Shown here: piece after piece, positions 20,801 through 32,825 of the stretch | Position numbering within the stretch: position 1 is the first letter of the stretch | How the letters are laid out: the number at the start of each line of letters is the position of its first letter | Assembly (NCBI GenBank): GCA_018292915.2 | Contig: JACVVK020000482.1 | Location: forward strand, 85,001 to 149,000 | Length of the DNA: 64,000 nucleotides | Direction: 5' to 3' | Origin: Batillaria attramentaria | Taxonomy: Eukaryota > Mollusca > Gastropoda > Batillariidae | Program-made: the position numbers and the translations under genes | The notes under the pieces: model-generated | What the model saw: the letters and a program-made list of their open reading frames with translations, nothing else | What the model was told of the DNA's origin: nothing | Databases searched by the model: none

Positions 20801-22858
20801 TGATAAAACACAAGACAGTTTAAACTGAAATGCAACCCTGATAGAGGATAATGGGGCTTGGAATTGGACAGAAGTATACTTAACGGGATAAACGTTGAAA
20901 CAACGTTACAGCGAGGTACCAATACCACAAATCTGAATCCTTAACCCTAACCCTAAATCTCGTCCTAAACCTAACCTAACCCAAACATAACCCTAAAACT
21001 AATCCTAAGCCTATTTCAACGTTTACTCCATTTAAGGAGAGTTATGGCCAATTCATAGAGGGTGGTAATCTCTTACACTAAGTGACAGGCGAGGTCATAA
21101 TGAATAATTCATACTCCGTGAATATAGAGTTGTGGGCTTTCTTTTATTGAAAGTTGATAGTGACAATAGAATCCAGTCAGTCGCGTTGTTGTTGTTGCTG
21201 TTTCTGCGAAACTGCAGGAACATTGATGTACATTAATATGCAGACAGATGGCATACATGTTGGATAGTCGTTGGAATAACTTTGCAAAGTAAGCTTATGT
21301 ATCGTTTGTTTGTTCATTGGTGTCAACAATAAATCGGGACCTCCTTGAAAGATAAACAAACACGACAGCAACCACAACAACCGCAACAACAACCAAAACA
21401 ATCGCAACAAGACTCGCATCATCTGCAACCACAAGCAACAACCACAACAACTGCAATAATAACCACATCAGCAACCACAACAACAACCACAACGACAACA
21501 ACCCTACAACAACCACAGAAATCTCCTTACACGAAAGACTGACTGTGAAATTTGCAGACGCAGACATGACAGCCCGCCCGGAAGGATTGAAAGCTCGGCA
21601 CGTGACCACATTTCCATCATCCAACACGGGCTCAGGACGGTAGCTGCACGTGCTGCCGCCATTTCCGTTGCGACAGGTCACTCCGACCCATCGGTAGATC
21701 GGAGCTGGGTTGACCTCATTTGCCGTGCAGGTCAAGTTGAAACTTCTCGATCCATCGGTGACAAATGATGGAGGTCGAGTGATAATGATGTCATTGGATG
21801 GGCCATCTGCATGGGAAGCGTTGCGAATACTTTCTTTATGATTTTTATGCTCACAAATCGGTACTAAATCTAAGCTGTTTTATTCGTGTCTAGCACCACA
21901 TCACTTAGACACCTGCACAGCGACAGCGTCTCAAATGCTGGCACTGAGCCAACAGAAGCGCACTACCTGACACGGCTATTAATTGGCTAAAGTGCTGTAC
22001 CAACAGTCGTAGTCGATATCGGGTGCAGGTTATTCTCAGCCCCTTGATGTAGGCCTTTGACCATTCAATAAACAATAAACTTGACTTGTCAGTGGCAACA
22101 TTATTTTACATGGAGTACAAGGTAAGGCAACCTACTTCCCATGAGTCGAATTTCAGGATTTTAAATCATTCGTCATTTCGTATACGTTCATCTGGAATAC
22201 GCTTTCCGTAATCTCGGTTCTACATGTATACATACATGCAACGTTGAGAGTGTAAACATCCTCAGTCGTTAGCCCACCCTGAACGACTCGACACGTGAAG
22301 TTTTTCCCATTGTCATCTCGAGACACGTTCTCCAGCCCTAGTGCGGCGTTGTTGGAATGGCCTGGCCACGTAACCGTAGCCGGGATGCGACTGTTTTCTG
22401 GTCGGCACGTACAATTTAAAGCATCACCATCGTCCACATACTCAGGGCAGTCTGCCACAAGTTTGATGGCGTGAACTGAAATTGTACAACAGCGGTTTGA
22501 AGGCGCATATTACAACATATCTAACTTTCCAAATCGAATTCCAGAAAACACCAGTCTGCTGCGTCTGAACAACACCTCGGTCCAGCCTGTTTCAGTCAGT
22601 GGGCAGCAGGGACATTTTCTCTAAATGAACATTATGTTTAAAGTAAAAGAAATTTTAAAATGCACGGCAGAGAAAATATCTAGTTAATGTATTGAACAAC
22701 ACCAATTCGCTTGTTAAAAAAAATACTTTCCGGGTATTTTATAAAAATTGCAGAGGCAATGACACATATGACCATTTCATGAGATATACAGTACCTGTGC
22801 ATGAAACAATTAGCCAAAACGAGATACAAATGAAGACAGCAAGAACTCGCGAGGCCAT
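17400..22858 (-). CDS. Gene B: four-Ig transmembrane receptor with NPYxx tail, complete
   Basis: I join 22795-22858, 22236-22475, 21531-21806, 20497-20799, 18717-19001, 18239-18343 and 17400-17683 (minus), 1557 nt, 518 aa. Every intron is phase 1 and every junction keeps the frame. Residues 1-21 are the signal peptide. Domains are D1 about 22-101 (TWPGHS, FTC), D2 102-193 (six cysteines), D3 194-294 (FSC, CTC, LWDPEP) and D4 295-389, an I-set fold with GRPAPNL and EEAGTYVC. The membrane segment is about 397-418 (GGSIAGGLCIAIVIGVIIC). The tail of about 94 aa has ENPYTSL, proline-rich PPSLPPGR, LELYEV and ENPYDEI, then a lysine/arginine cluster. It should be a type I surface receptor; ligand and pathway are unknown. 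Gene D has the same plan. The D4 to membrane-exon intron uses a GC donor. Confidence 0.85.
17830..17928. repeat. (CG)n(CA)n(CG)n(GA)n compound microsatellite
   Basis: Lies in the last intron of gene B. A short GAA run follows at about 17950-17972. Confidence 0.95.
18239..18343 (-). CDS. Gene B exon 6, transmembrane segment
   Basis: The 105-nt exon, same length as in D, encodes a 20-22 residue hydrophobic span followed by CRHR. Acceptor TTGACCTAG, donor GTAAGT. Confidence 0.85.
18717..19001 (-). CDS. Gene B exon 5, I-set Ig domain 4, GC donor
   Basis: The 285-nt exon encodes VVLKCTAFGRPAPN and EEAGTYVC. By homology with D (GTAAGT) the donor here reads GCAAGT, giving a GC-AG intron from 18716 to 18344. 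No alternative GT keeps the phase as well. Confidence 0.8.
19104..19197. mobile_element. 94-bp near-perfect palindrome, MITE-like
   Basis: Arms of 47 bp with no loop meet at 19150/19151 (TTTCCTATAGGAAA). Only two positions near GACGACGG/TTTGTCGTC mismatch. It lies in the gene B intron between domains 3 and 4. Confidence 0.85.
20120..20300 (+). repeat. SINE family 1, tRNA-like head, copy 1
   Basis: GGGATAGCCAAATGGTAGAG and GTGAGTTCGAACCCCGG are A- and B-box-like. A shared body GGGGCCAAATATTTGTGCTG and TCTTTGATATCACCC follows. Copies lie at 26.64, 42.4 and 46.4 kb. It is in the gene B intron between domains 3 and 4. Confidence 0.8.
20497..20799 (-). CDS. Gene B exon 4, Ig-like domain 3
   Basis: The 303-nt exon matches the lengths in C and D. 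NVTC, VDFSC, DTECTC and ALWDPEPGLY define a C2-like fold. Donor GAGT|GTGAGA. Confidence 0.87.
20939..21013. repeat. Degenerate telomere-like (CCTAA)n tract
   Basis: TTAACCCTAACCCTAA followed by imperfect CCTAA/CCTAAAC units, a decayed interstitial telomere-type repeat in a gene B intron. Confidence 0.6.
21531..21806 (-). CDS. Gene B exon 3, Ig-like domain 2
   Basis: The 276-nt exon has an acceptor in CCATGCAG. NLTC and VVTC bracket YRWVGVTC and GGSTC, so the domain has an extra cysteine pair between the Ig cysteines. D and C share it. Confidence 0.87.
21887..21962. repeat. Short dispersed repeat, copy 2
   Basis: Partner of 6636-6710, same orientation. It begins about 80 bp upstream of gene B exon 3 on the minus strand. 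Confidence 0.6.
22236..22475 (-). CDS. Gene B exon 2, Ig-like domain 1
   Basis: The exon is 240 nt, exactly as in gene D. It carries LNCTC, VTWPGHS and RDDNGKNFTC, an Ig fold with core Trp and paired Cys. Acceptor ACAATTTCAG, donor GCAT|GTATGT. Confidence 0.88.
22795..22858 (-). CDS. Gene B exon 1, signal peptide
   Basis: MASRVLAVFICISFWLIVSC is a clear signal peptide. The exon is 64 nt, phase 1, with a GTACTG donor. Confidence 0.82.
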
Positions 22859-24494
22859 TTTCCCCGAACAAATTGAGCGCACCACTTAATCTCATGTACA
22901 GTGTACCACTATTGGCGTTCTTCAGCGCAATGGGTGAGAGCAGTCATCTAATACAAAAAAGCAAGAGCTGTTTCCTTATTCACACAGAGAACTGGTTCAT
23001 TAACATTACCAGTTTGAGTTTAATGCATTTTCTTCCGGTCAGATATAGGGACGGGTTGTGTATACGAGGAAAATGAAACACTTTACTTTTCTCATGTGAA
23101 TTTTTACATTTTACTTTGGATCAACGACGGGTGACTGACGAAGGGTCAATGCACATGAAACACCGTCAAGCGTTTCGAATTAAAATTTAAGCGGGTCGTA
23201 TTTATACACCCGCGATAATACGTTTAGTGTGTTTTGCATTGTTAGATAGTTTCACATCACTGTACAGACATCTTGCTCTGTACATATGCCATATCACTAT
23301 ATAGACGAGAGTATCATTATGTACACGTCCTGCTCTGTACAAAGTGTCATATCACTGCATAGGTATAGGCGAAAATCACGGTGTGCGCATTACTCGGCAG
23401 GACGCGGTCTTTTTCTTGTACGGAAGCCCGCTAGTGCCCAATGATACGTCTTGGCTTGGCTAAAGGTACGACCTCGACCTCTTAGCCACGTGACTGGGGT
23501 TAGCTAGTGCCACGCATTTCAACTTTTAAGTTTGGTGGTGCTTACGTCTCCTGCTAAGTGGCGGCCACTTATTCAGGCTGCACTTGTCAGTGTGGAACAG
23601 TTCTGCAAAGTATAAATCTGGTATGAATCGCGACTTCTGTTAGTTGTTGTTGCTGTTGCTGTTGTTGTTTTCACAAATAATTCGGCGGCTGAAGTAGCCC
23701 CTGCCGTTCTGTGGACAATACAGCTGAAGGATCTGTATCATCTTTAAAAGGAACTCTCTCGACTTACATGCGTGCCGGTCTTCTTTTTCTTTGCTTCTTT
23801 AGAGTTTTCAAAGAGCGTACAAACACTCTGCTGTGTGACGCAAAATTTTCGGTGATGGTCATGGGTAAAGGTGAATACTATGTATGTCGCAATTTTCTAT
23901 GCACGCAGTGACATCAGTCAGGAGACTTGTCATCCGAGATTTTGAAATCTGCATCCTCATCAAGATGTGTCGAGGGGGTGCAGATGTACTTCGGGGTCTG
24001 GCGAGGTGAAGTCACGTGGCGGCAGACTTCGTTCTACGAATTTACTTTAAGCGAAATTTCGACGGAATTGACTGATATACATGTGCACGTCCTAACGGAC
24101 GAACTATACCAACTGAGCAACACTAACGGGCTTCCGTACACACACGGCCAAAGCACGCCTTTTACAAACTGCCACCCCATAAAAAATACATTGCGCGAGA
24201 CGTACTGCACAGCATAGAACCCCTTTCTACAGTTCGATGATTTATGTTTGACGCCATAGGTTATTACATAGACTGACTTTGTTACACTAGTGAGCCAAAA
24301 ATAACACATGGTAATCCCGTTGAGATCCACCAATCGCGACATGCGATGTCATTCCCGTCATATTAAGCTCAGCTACCGCAGGTAGAGGTCACTAGACAAC
24401 AGGTGTGCAGCCATTTTGCGAACTACTGCCTGTCGTGAGGGATAGAGTTGTGGAAAGACAGCTTCAAATACGAAGTCATCAGTGATATTACAAA
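22859..24494. promoter_or_regulatory. Divergent intergenic region between genes B and C
   Basis: 1.6 kb separates the start codons of B (leftward) and C (rightward), so both promoters should lie here. I see no clear TATA or conserved block. It holds a short GTT/GCT run near 23.65 kb and one transposon-end relic at 24.26 kb. Otherwise nothing recognisable. Confidence 0.45.
24259..24302 (+). mobile_element. Right-end relic of the GGCTCACTTGTG family
   Basis: GGTTATTACATAGACTGACT and TTGTTACACTAGTGAGCC match the right ends at 2.83 and 63.67 kb. The rest of the element is gone. Confidence 0.75.
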
Positions 24495-24792
24495 ATGGAG
24501 GAGACGATTTGTTTGTTGGTATTCCTGTGTTTCTCGCCGATCAGTGCAGGTGACGGCATTGCTCACAACTGCTCCGAGTACGTTAACGAGGGGCTTGGCG
24601 TTGACTGCCAATGTATTGATCGTGCTCCTGTAGGGGACACGCGTGCGTATCAAGTGACTTGGCCTGGTCATTCCAATACGTCCCGACTGAAGCTCAGTGC
24701 CGTATCGAGAAATGACAATGGCTCCACCTTCGTTTGCCTAGCAGAAAGGCCGGGCTCCATAGAAAACACAACGTTTACACTCCAGGTCGCAT
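24495..24792 (+). CDS. Gene C exon 1, signal peptide fused to Ig domain 1
   Basis: METICL-like start ([19 protein letters not shown]) runs without an intron into [17 protein letters not shown] and STFVC. In B and D an intron separates these parts at the same place. Donor GCAT|GTGAGT as in B and D. Confidence 0.85.
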
Positions 24793-24992
24793 GTGAGTTG
24801 TGTACCAGAGTGTAGTTAGTATTAATTGAAATTAGTTATAATTAGTATTATTGATAATTAGTATTAGTGTTAAGTAGATTATGTGCGGTTAGTTACTGTA
24901 ATTTACAGGAATTATAAGTATTAAGCACTACAAAGTGAATAGTTTTTGGCTCACTTTAGTAACAAAGTGAGTCTATGTAATAACCCTCCGTC

Positions 24993-25062
<70 letters not shown>

Positions 25063-26438
25063 AGATGGACCCTCAGATAAAACAATGCACATCGATGGCC
25101 CACGTTTTTTCGCCACTGACGGATCAAGAAATTTGACATTAACGTGCAAAGTCGATGATGTGAACCCAGAGCCTAGTGTCACCTGGCAGTTTAGTCCCTG
25201 TAACCATGGGACGGAAAGTGTAACCTGCACATTTCAACCGCAACCAACGGTGCATGACGGCAAAACCATCAATTGCAAAGCGGTTAACCCTCAAAATGCC
25301 GCAGGTGGAACTGCTTCCTTCGTTCTTCACTTAAAATGTAAGTCTCTGTCTCTGTCTCTGTCTGTCTCTGTCTGCCTCTGTCTGCCTCTGCCTCTGTCTC
25401 TGTCTGCCTCTGTCTCTGTCTGCCTCTGTCTGTGTCTCTGCCTCTGTCTGTGCCTCTGTCTGTCTCTGTCTGTCTCTATCTGCCTCTGTCTCTGCCTCTG
25501 TCTTTGCCTCTGTCTCTGTCTCTGTCCCTGTCTCTGCCCCTCTCTCTCTCTCTGTCTCTGTCTCTCTCTCTCTGTCCCTGTCGCTGTCTCTGTTCATAGC
25601 AATGGCGAATATTCTAGCCAAGGTGATTAAAATATGGCGTACCACAAGGTTCAACTCTTGGTCCTTTGCTTTTCATACTGTTTATTAATGACCTTCCTCT
25701 ACATGTAACAAATGTCAATGTTGGCTGTGAAATGTTTGCTGACGACACGAGCCTTCACACCCCACATAGCTTAGATAAAGTTTCCCAATGGTGTAAGGAT
25801 AACTATATGATCCTACATCCAACAAAAGCAAAAAAGTATGTTAATTACAACTATCAGTACCACATCAATGCATTATGCCTTACAGTCTAAAAAAAATGTA
25901 TTTTTGTTGTCACAACGAAGACATATCACTGACATTCACAGTAGCACTCTTTTCTTTACGCACACATCAAGTCTCACATCCACTATGCTTCCACCATTTG
26001 GGACAACTGCAGTGAAGTGCATTACAACAGACTGTACGAATTTATTATACAAACGAGCGGTAAAAATGGTTATTCCAGGTCCTATTCCGACTATACAAAA
26101 AATGAAACGGGTGAACATTCTTAGTCTCCGAGAACAGCTCCTGTTTAACAAATGTGTGTTCCTGCATAACATTCTCCTTATGTAGCATTTCTTGTTGGAT
26201 TGGACAATACGCGTGTTAGGACTTCGAGGAATAACACTCTTCCCCTACCCCTGCCTCACACAGATTTTTTAAAAAACTAGTCTCTCTTTCGCTGGAGTTT
26301 TTCTCTGGAATTCATTGCCATCGTGTATTAAAACGGTCCATTTATTCTGAACATTTAAGAGAGAGAGAGAGAGTTAGTTAGTTAGTTATTTAGTTAGTTA
26401 GTTCTTAACGCCGCGCAAGCAACAAAGACTATTTCGCG

Positions 26439-26481
<43 letters not shown>

Positions 26482-26874
26482 TAACTATTTGATCTCAATG
26501 TTTTAATTTTCTTTGCTAGATGTGTTTTAGTAGTGTGTAGCGACGGCTAGTTTCAAAACTGACGTTCATCTGTGTCAAAATTTTAACCGTTGCGAAACAA
26601 AGTTTCATCATCATCATCATCATCATCATCTCTCTGGGGAGCCGGGGTGGTCGAATGGTAGAGCGTTGGACTTCTAATTCTCGGGTCGTGAGTTCGATCC
26701 CGGCTGGGGCCAAATATTTGTGCTGGGTTTTTCATCGTTTCCCCGTCTTTGATATCACTCTCTCTCTCTCTCTCTCTCTCTCTACGCTTGGAATTCGAAT
26801 CTAGCAAGCGTAGTTACTATTGAACGAGCGATCGACATCCCGAAGAGAATGTTCATTGATTGATTGGTTGATTC

Positions 26875-26917
<43 letters not shown>

Positions 26918-27383
26918 CATTCATTGATTCATTCATTCATTCATTCATTTCTTGCGTCAGATCCACCCACCGATGATCCAAGAATCGAAGGACATACAGA
27001 ACTCCAGATCCACACACCAGGGGATAAGCTCACTTGTACGGTCTACGGAGGCCAGCCAACTGTGTCGTCAGTGAACTTCACCTGTGAGAATCCTCTGATC
27101 CAGGATCAGCCTGATGTGCATAGCACGAATTCAGTCTCGAGCACCCTGGTTGTTACATCGTCCAAGCCGACAGGGTACGAGACTGTCTGCACGTGCACCG
27201 CAGTTTGGGAACCTCACCCAGACTTGTACCGTCGTAGATCGACAGTTTCCTTTGCGATACAAGGTGAGTCTTATTGAATTTTGTGTTTGACTGTGCCTTT
27301 CAACCTTATTCTTACATAAGTATTGTTAATTGAATTAATGAATATAGTTGTAATAGTCTCAGTTGAAATATTGGACTCATCCT

Positions 27384-27420
<37 letters not shown>

Positions 27421-28155
27421 TTTACTGTTTACTAAAACTTTTTCTTAGGCAAATTTCAAATGTCACCGCATGTTATATTTTTCTGTTTGCTGTAATTTCA
27501 GCCGTTATGTTTCCGGAACTCCCTCGTCCCAGTATCGCTAACGACACTGAAGTACCACCACACAAAAATGAAGGTATATTTAGTAATGTACAGTTGAAAC
27601 CGGAATTTATATTTAAAATGTAAGACCACCATCAACAACAACGACAATGACACGCTCTCACCAGACTACCTATATTTTGTGCAAGCAATTTGAGTGTAAG
27701 ATAAAGATAATGGAAAACAAACCTTCCATAACAAGTCGAATATAAATAGCCACTAATCCAGAACTACCCTACGTCTTCCTGTCTCTCAAACAATTTCTCC
27801 ACATAACTGTGTTCTCTCCCTTCTGCAGGTGGATCCACGTCAAACGACGAATGGAAGATTGCCACGATAGTCTTCATTATAGCCTTTGTCATAGCTGCTG
27901 CGTGTATCATTGTATTGGTACTGTGGAAAAAGAAGATACTGCCCGTCCCAAAGTGTATAGCCAGACACCGTAAGCCCAGGCGTGGTTTGGCACCGAAGGA
28001 CTGTAACACACCGACAAAACCGGAAGGAGTTAGCTTAGGTAATGCAAAATGTCTTTTGTTTGCCTTTTTCTACTTTTTGCAAGCGCTTCTCAAGACGTCG
28101 CTAAAGACGCAAACACAAATGTCAGTATTACTAAAAGTTATGATGTGCCGCCTTC

Positions 28156-28192
<37 letters not shown>

Positions 28193-28334
28193 GAGAACAA
28201 GAACAAGAACCTTTATTTTACAACGGTAGAAGTTACAGGCATATTCATACCAATTTTAAAACTTGCCGTTGCTACACTACATGAGCTAATACTACTGAAA
28301 AATTAAGAAAGAAAAAAAAAAGAAAAAAGAAAAA

Positions 28335-28389
<55 letters not shown>

Positions 28390-31300
28390 CATCACGCATG
28401 AATTATTCGCACGCACCTATGCAGAACATAATCATAAGCGGAAATAATGTCATAATTTCTATAGAAGTGGACAAAAATGACGATGAGTTATCTCGCACAG
28501 ATAAGAGAACGTTATTCATATTGCTGAAAGGTGAATGTGGGTACTTGGCGCTAAATAAAATGTAGTGACGCATGTGCAGGTGAAAAGCAGTGACATAGCC
28601 ATAGCAATGACAATGAGCAGCTCATGATCTAGGATACCAAAAAATTTATGAAATCCTTTTTAAACGATGAGAGTGAACTACTTGTTGTAATGAGAGTTGG
28701 CAAGCTGTTCCAAAGAGTGGCACCCGAGAATGATAAGCTAGTTTTAAATATATCTATCCTTGGACGTGGGATAATTAGGCGTAACCTGGAGTTTGGGTAA
28801 CGGGAGTCTGAAGAAGTAAAGAGATGACTGAGGTAGTGGGGAAGAAAACCATTAAGGATTTTATACATGAAAACGCCTTTATTAAAAAGAAGTTGTTTTG
28901 AAAGAGGGAGTATCTCTAGATTCCGGAGCTTCTGGTCAGTGGATAAGGAGGGGTCAGGTAGGATCAGTTTTGCTGCTCGTCGATGTAGGGAGTTGAGTCT
29001 TTTTAGGTGTACGTCACTGCTTTCATCCCATATGGTAGAGGCGTAGTCAATATGAGTCTTGATGTGGGCCGAATAGAATAACTTTCGAGTGTCTGTGTCA
29101 ATGAAATGTCTCAGCCTTGACAGTAGGAATAAATTTCTCGATACTTTTTTGCAGACTTTATTAATGTTGGCCTGCCATTTCAACTGGTTGTCAACGATTA
29201 CACCCAGTAAACGGTGTTCATTGACTTGAACAATGGCCTGGTTATGGAGAGACAAATTGAGTGCAAGTGGGTTGAGCTGATGTTTCTGTCTCGTAGTTAT
29301 GATCATGCACTCAGTTTTGGACGGATTAAGTACCATGGAGTTACGTTCACACCAGTTGGACACTTCATCCAAGCCCCGCTGCAACCGTCCGCTAACTGTG
29401 TTGATGTTTTTGTTGGAAGTGTGAATGGTAGCGTCGTCAGCGAATAAGTCGCATGATACTTGTTCGTGGTTAAGGTGTAACGGGAGGTCGTTGATGAATA
29501 TGCAGAATAAGAGGGGTCCAAGGATGGAACCTTGGGGTACTCCTCGTGTTACTAACCCGTTTGAAGAAAAAGACCCATTGACGGTGACCTGCTGGTGTCG
29601 GTCGCTAAGGTAAGATCTGAAAAAGTGGGACGCCTCAGGCGCCTTGGGAGGCGTTTGGATTAGACTCTTAGGACAATGTAACGGAGAGCTGTTGGCCGTA
29701 GGGACTAAACCTTGATCAGCTGATGAGGCGTTACTTAGATAAAGTGTAAGCTTCGTGAGAAGAATGTTGTGGTCGACAAGGTCAAAGGCTTTCCGTAAAT
29801 CAACTAACAAGGTTCCAGTTAGTTCTGAATTATTCATGGCAGATAACCATATATCCGACAGTCGTGCTAGGGCTGTGTGACAGGAGTGCTTTCTCCGAAA
29901 ACCTGACTGGTGAGGATGGAAGAGAGAGTGCTGCTCAAAGAATTCTGTTAAATGTTTATGGATATGCCGCTCCAGGGGTTTTGACAGGGCAGAAAGTAAC
30001 GATATCGGACGATAGTTGTTTATGTCAGACAGTTCCTTTGTTTTAGGGATAGGTATGACCTTTGCTTTTTTTAATTCAGTCGGGAAAACGTTTTGTTGAA
30101 TACAAAGGTTATAGATATACGTTAAAGAGTCGATGATATATGGGAGGGATAGTTTTAGTATTTTGGGGCTGATCTCGTCAGGTCCTGCAGATTTTTTATT
30201 CGGCATTGAATTTATGAGCCTACCGACTTCATGTACCGCTATTGGGGGAATGACGAACGGATCACAGCCTGCTGTTCTTTCTTTACAGAACTGGACAAGT
30301 GTTTCAGGACAGGTGAAGGGATCGGTATCTTCTGGTGAGGGGGCAAGGGATTCAGCAATAGACAGAAAGTGTTTGTTAAAGTCGTCTGCGGTCAGACAAG
30401 AAGGGATAGGAGGGCCTTTTTTGTCAGCGCCCCCAGTCACTACAGCCATGGCACGCCAAACTGAGGACGCGTCTTTGTCCTGTTTGATAAGCCGATTAAC
30501 GAGAGCTTTCTTTGCTCGGCGGACTAGTGATCTGACGCGGTTTCGCTCCTGTTTGAATTCACTGAATCGTTTTTGTTTCTTCAGCTCATCCCTGACTTTC
30601 ATGGCGGCTATTATTTCTTGAGATAACCAAGGTGGAACAGTAGTATGTTTAACTCGTTTACGGCGTAACGGTGCATGCAAGTTTAAAATCTCTAAAAATA
30701 TTTGGTACCAGACCGCAAGTGCGCGGTCAGGTTCGTTCTCTTGGAACACGTGGGAAAAATTTGCATCACTGAGATCTGAAAGAAAGTCATGTTCGTTGAA
30801 TCGTTTAAAGGATCTGTATGTAATGTATGTGTGTCCACCCTTCTTGGCTTTCGGCAGGTTTGCTGACCATGTGCAACTAACTGGGAAGTGATCACTGATG
30901 CTAAGACTATGTACAGTTACATTGTTGACCACCGCGGGCTTATTTGTATATATATGGTCTATGACTGTTGACGATGTTGGGGTGATTCTAGTAGGATTAT
31001 TAACAAGTTGTTTCAGTCCCAGTAGTGTAGTAGTACAGTCCCACGCACTGTGTGGCTTCAACATATCGATATTGAAGTCACCCATGAGGAGAACGTCAGG
31101 ACTGCGCGAGCAGGCCTTGTCACACATACGTAGAAAATGATCGTACCATTCGAGAGTTGCAGCAGGGTTGCGGTACAGGAAACCAATCAGTAATGTGGGA
31201 GAATGGGAAGTTTTCAGCTCGAGCCAAATGCACTCAACTTCTTTGGTTTCTAAATCTGTTCGTCTCTGCACTGAATCCAGCAGAGAAATGTGTATATAAA

Positions 31301-32793
31301 CAGCTAGCCCTGTCTCGCCCGGCATACTAGGATCTCGTCTGATGATGGAAAAATTAGGCACGTCGATTGACAAATTAGTTATGCGTGTATTGAGGCGTGT
31401 TTCAGAAAGACCGAAGATATGAAACGGCTCGGGCTCATTCAGAAAAACACAGATATCGGGTATTTTATTTGCAAGGTGATAGACATTTAAATGTCCGATG
31501 CGGAGTTTTTGTTCACCAATCGTACGATTCATCTTTGATTACTTTAAAGTACAGGAAGAATAGATTGTTCAGAGGTAAAATAAAAAATGTATTGACGAAT
31601 GAACCAAGACAATAATTGAGATGTGAACTCGCAGGTGGAGAAATCTAGTGTCAGTTCACTAGTCTTGATTGGACGGAGTAAAGATGCACTATAAATCAGT
31701 GAAGTGCACAAACAGAAGCGTCAGTGATGAAACAAAATGAATTTGTTTAACAAAGTGTTTGTAATAAGAAGCAATTTTTTTCGCTGGACGAAATGGGATT
31801 ACCTTAAGGTATAGGCACAGATAGAACACTTCGGCGGAAGTATTAATAATGTAATGTATGCGGTGCAAAGTAGTAGTTCGTTCCTGTGCACAGACAGTAA
31901 CTGCACCGTGTTCAAGGGTCCCACAGCTTATTTAAGTCCTAAGTTGAGACACCTCGGAAAACTGTCCGTTCTGGGCAGAACAAAGCCGAAGAAGCAGAAT
32001 AACAAGCAGTTCCGTGACGGCACGTGTAAGCCTATTGATACACAATACGTGTCACAATGACCAACTGGAGCACCCAGAACAACAGTAAAGTAACGCTGTC
32101 AGTTGGAAGGATACTGGAAGGAAACGCCAGTGCCTCCACAATAGAAATTAGGTACAAACCGCCAATAAAAGTATTCCAAAACGAAACCTGAAGCGCAGAA
32201 CAGGTATCCAGATAATTATATTTCATAAACTGGAATCACGTATACACACTGCGGTAAATCCACATCAGTTGATAGTTGACACAAACAACCAAAATGAAGG
32301 TCGATAATACGTCACAGATATAGTAATTTTGGCTACACACATCACTGACAACTGAGATGCTATATAGTAATTTTGGCTACACACATCACTGACAACTGAG
32401 ATGCTAAACCACTGTATGCACATCTACCAAACACGCACAGGATTCTGGAACAAAGGCCACTGTTGCCCATAGGTAATCCATGGTGGGCAGGTGGGTGTGG
32501 CAGGTGTAGGATATTGCTGCGGGGTGCTGCTGAGGTACTGGTTGTAGTAGGCCAGAGGCGGTGAACGGGTGTCCTGATGAGGTGGGTATCCATTGAACAC
32601 CGGCTGGGGCCACATGGGGGCAGCTGAGGACACGCCGGTCGGCTGCTGCTCGTTGTAAGAATGATGTTGCGGATGCTGGTGGTGGTGGTGTAGCAGCTGG
32701 TGGTGGTGTTGTAGTTGCAGCTGGTGTTGTTGCTCCTGTTGACACTGCAGTTGTTGTTGTTGCTGGTGGTGGTGTTGTTGTTGATGTTGCTGT

Positions 32794-32825
<32 letters not shown>

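Noticed and set aside
25331..25654. Minus frame rich in Glu, Thr, Arg and Asp
   Set aside because: Reverse translation of the CTCTGT array in gene C intron 2.
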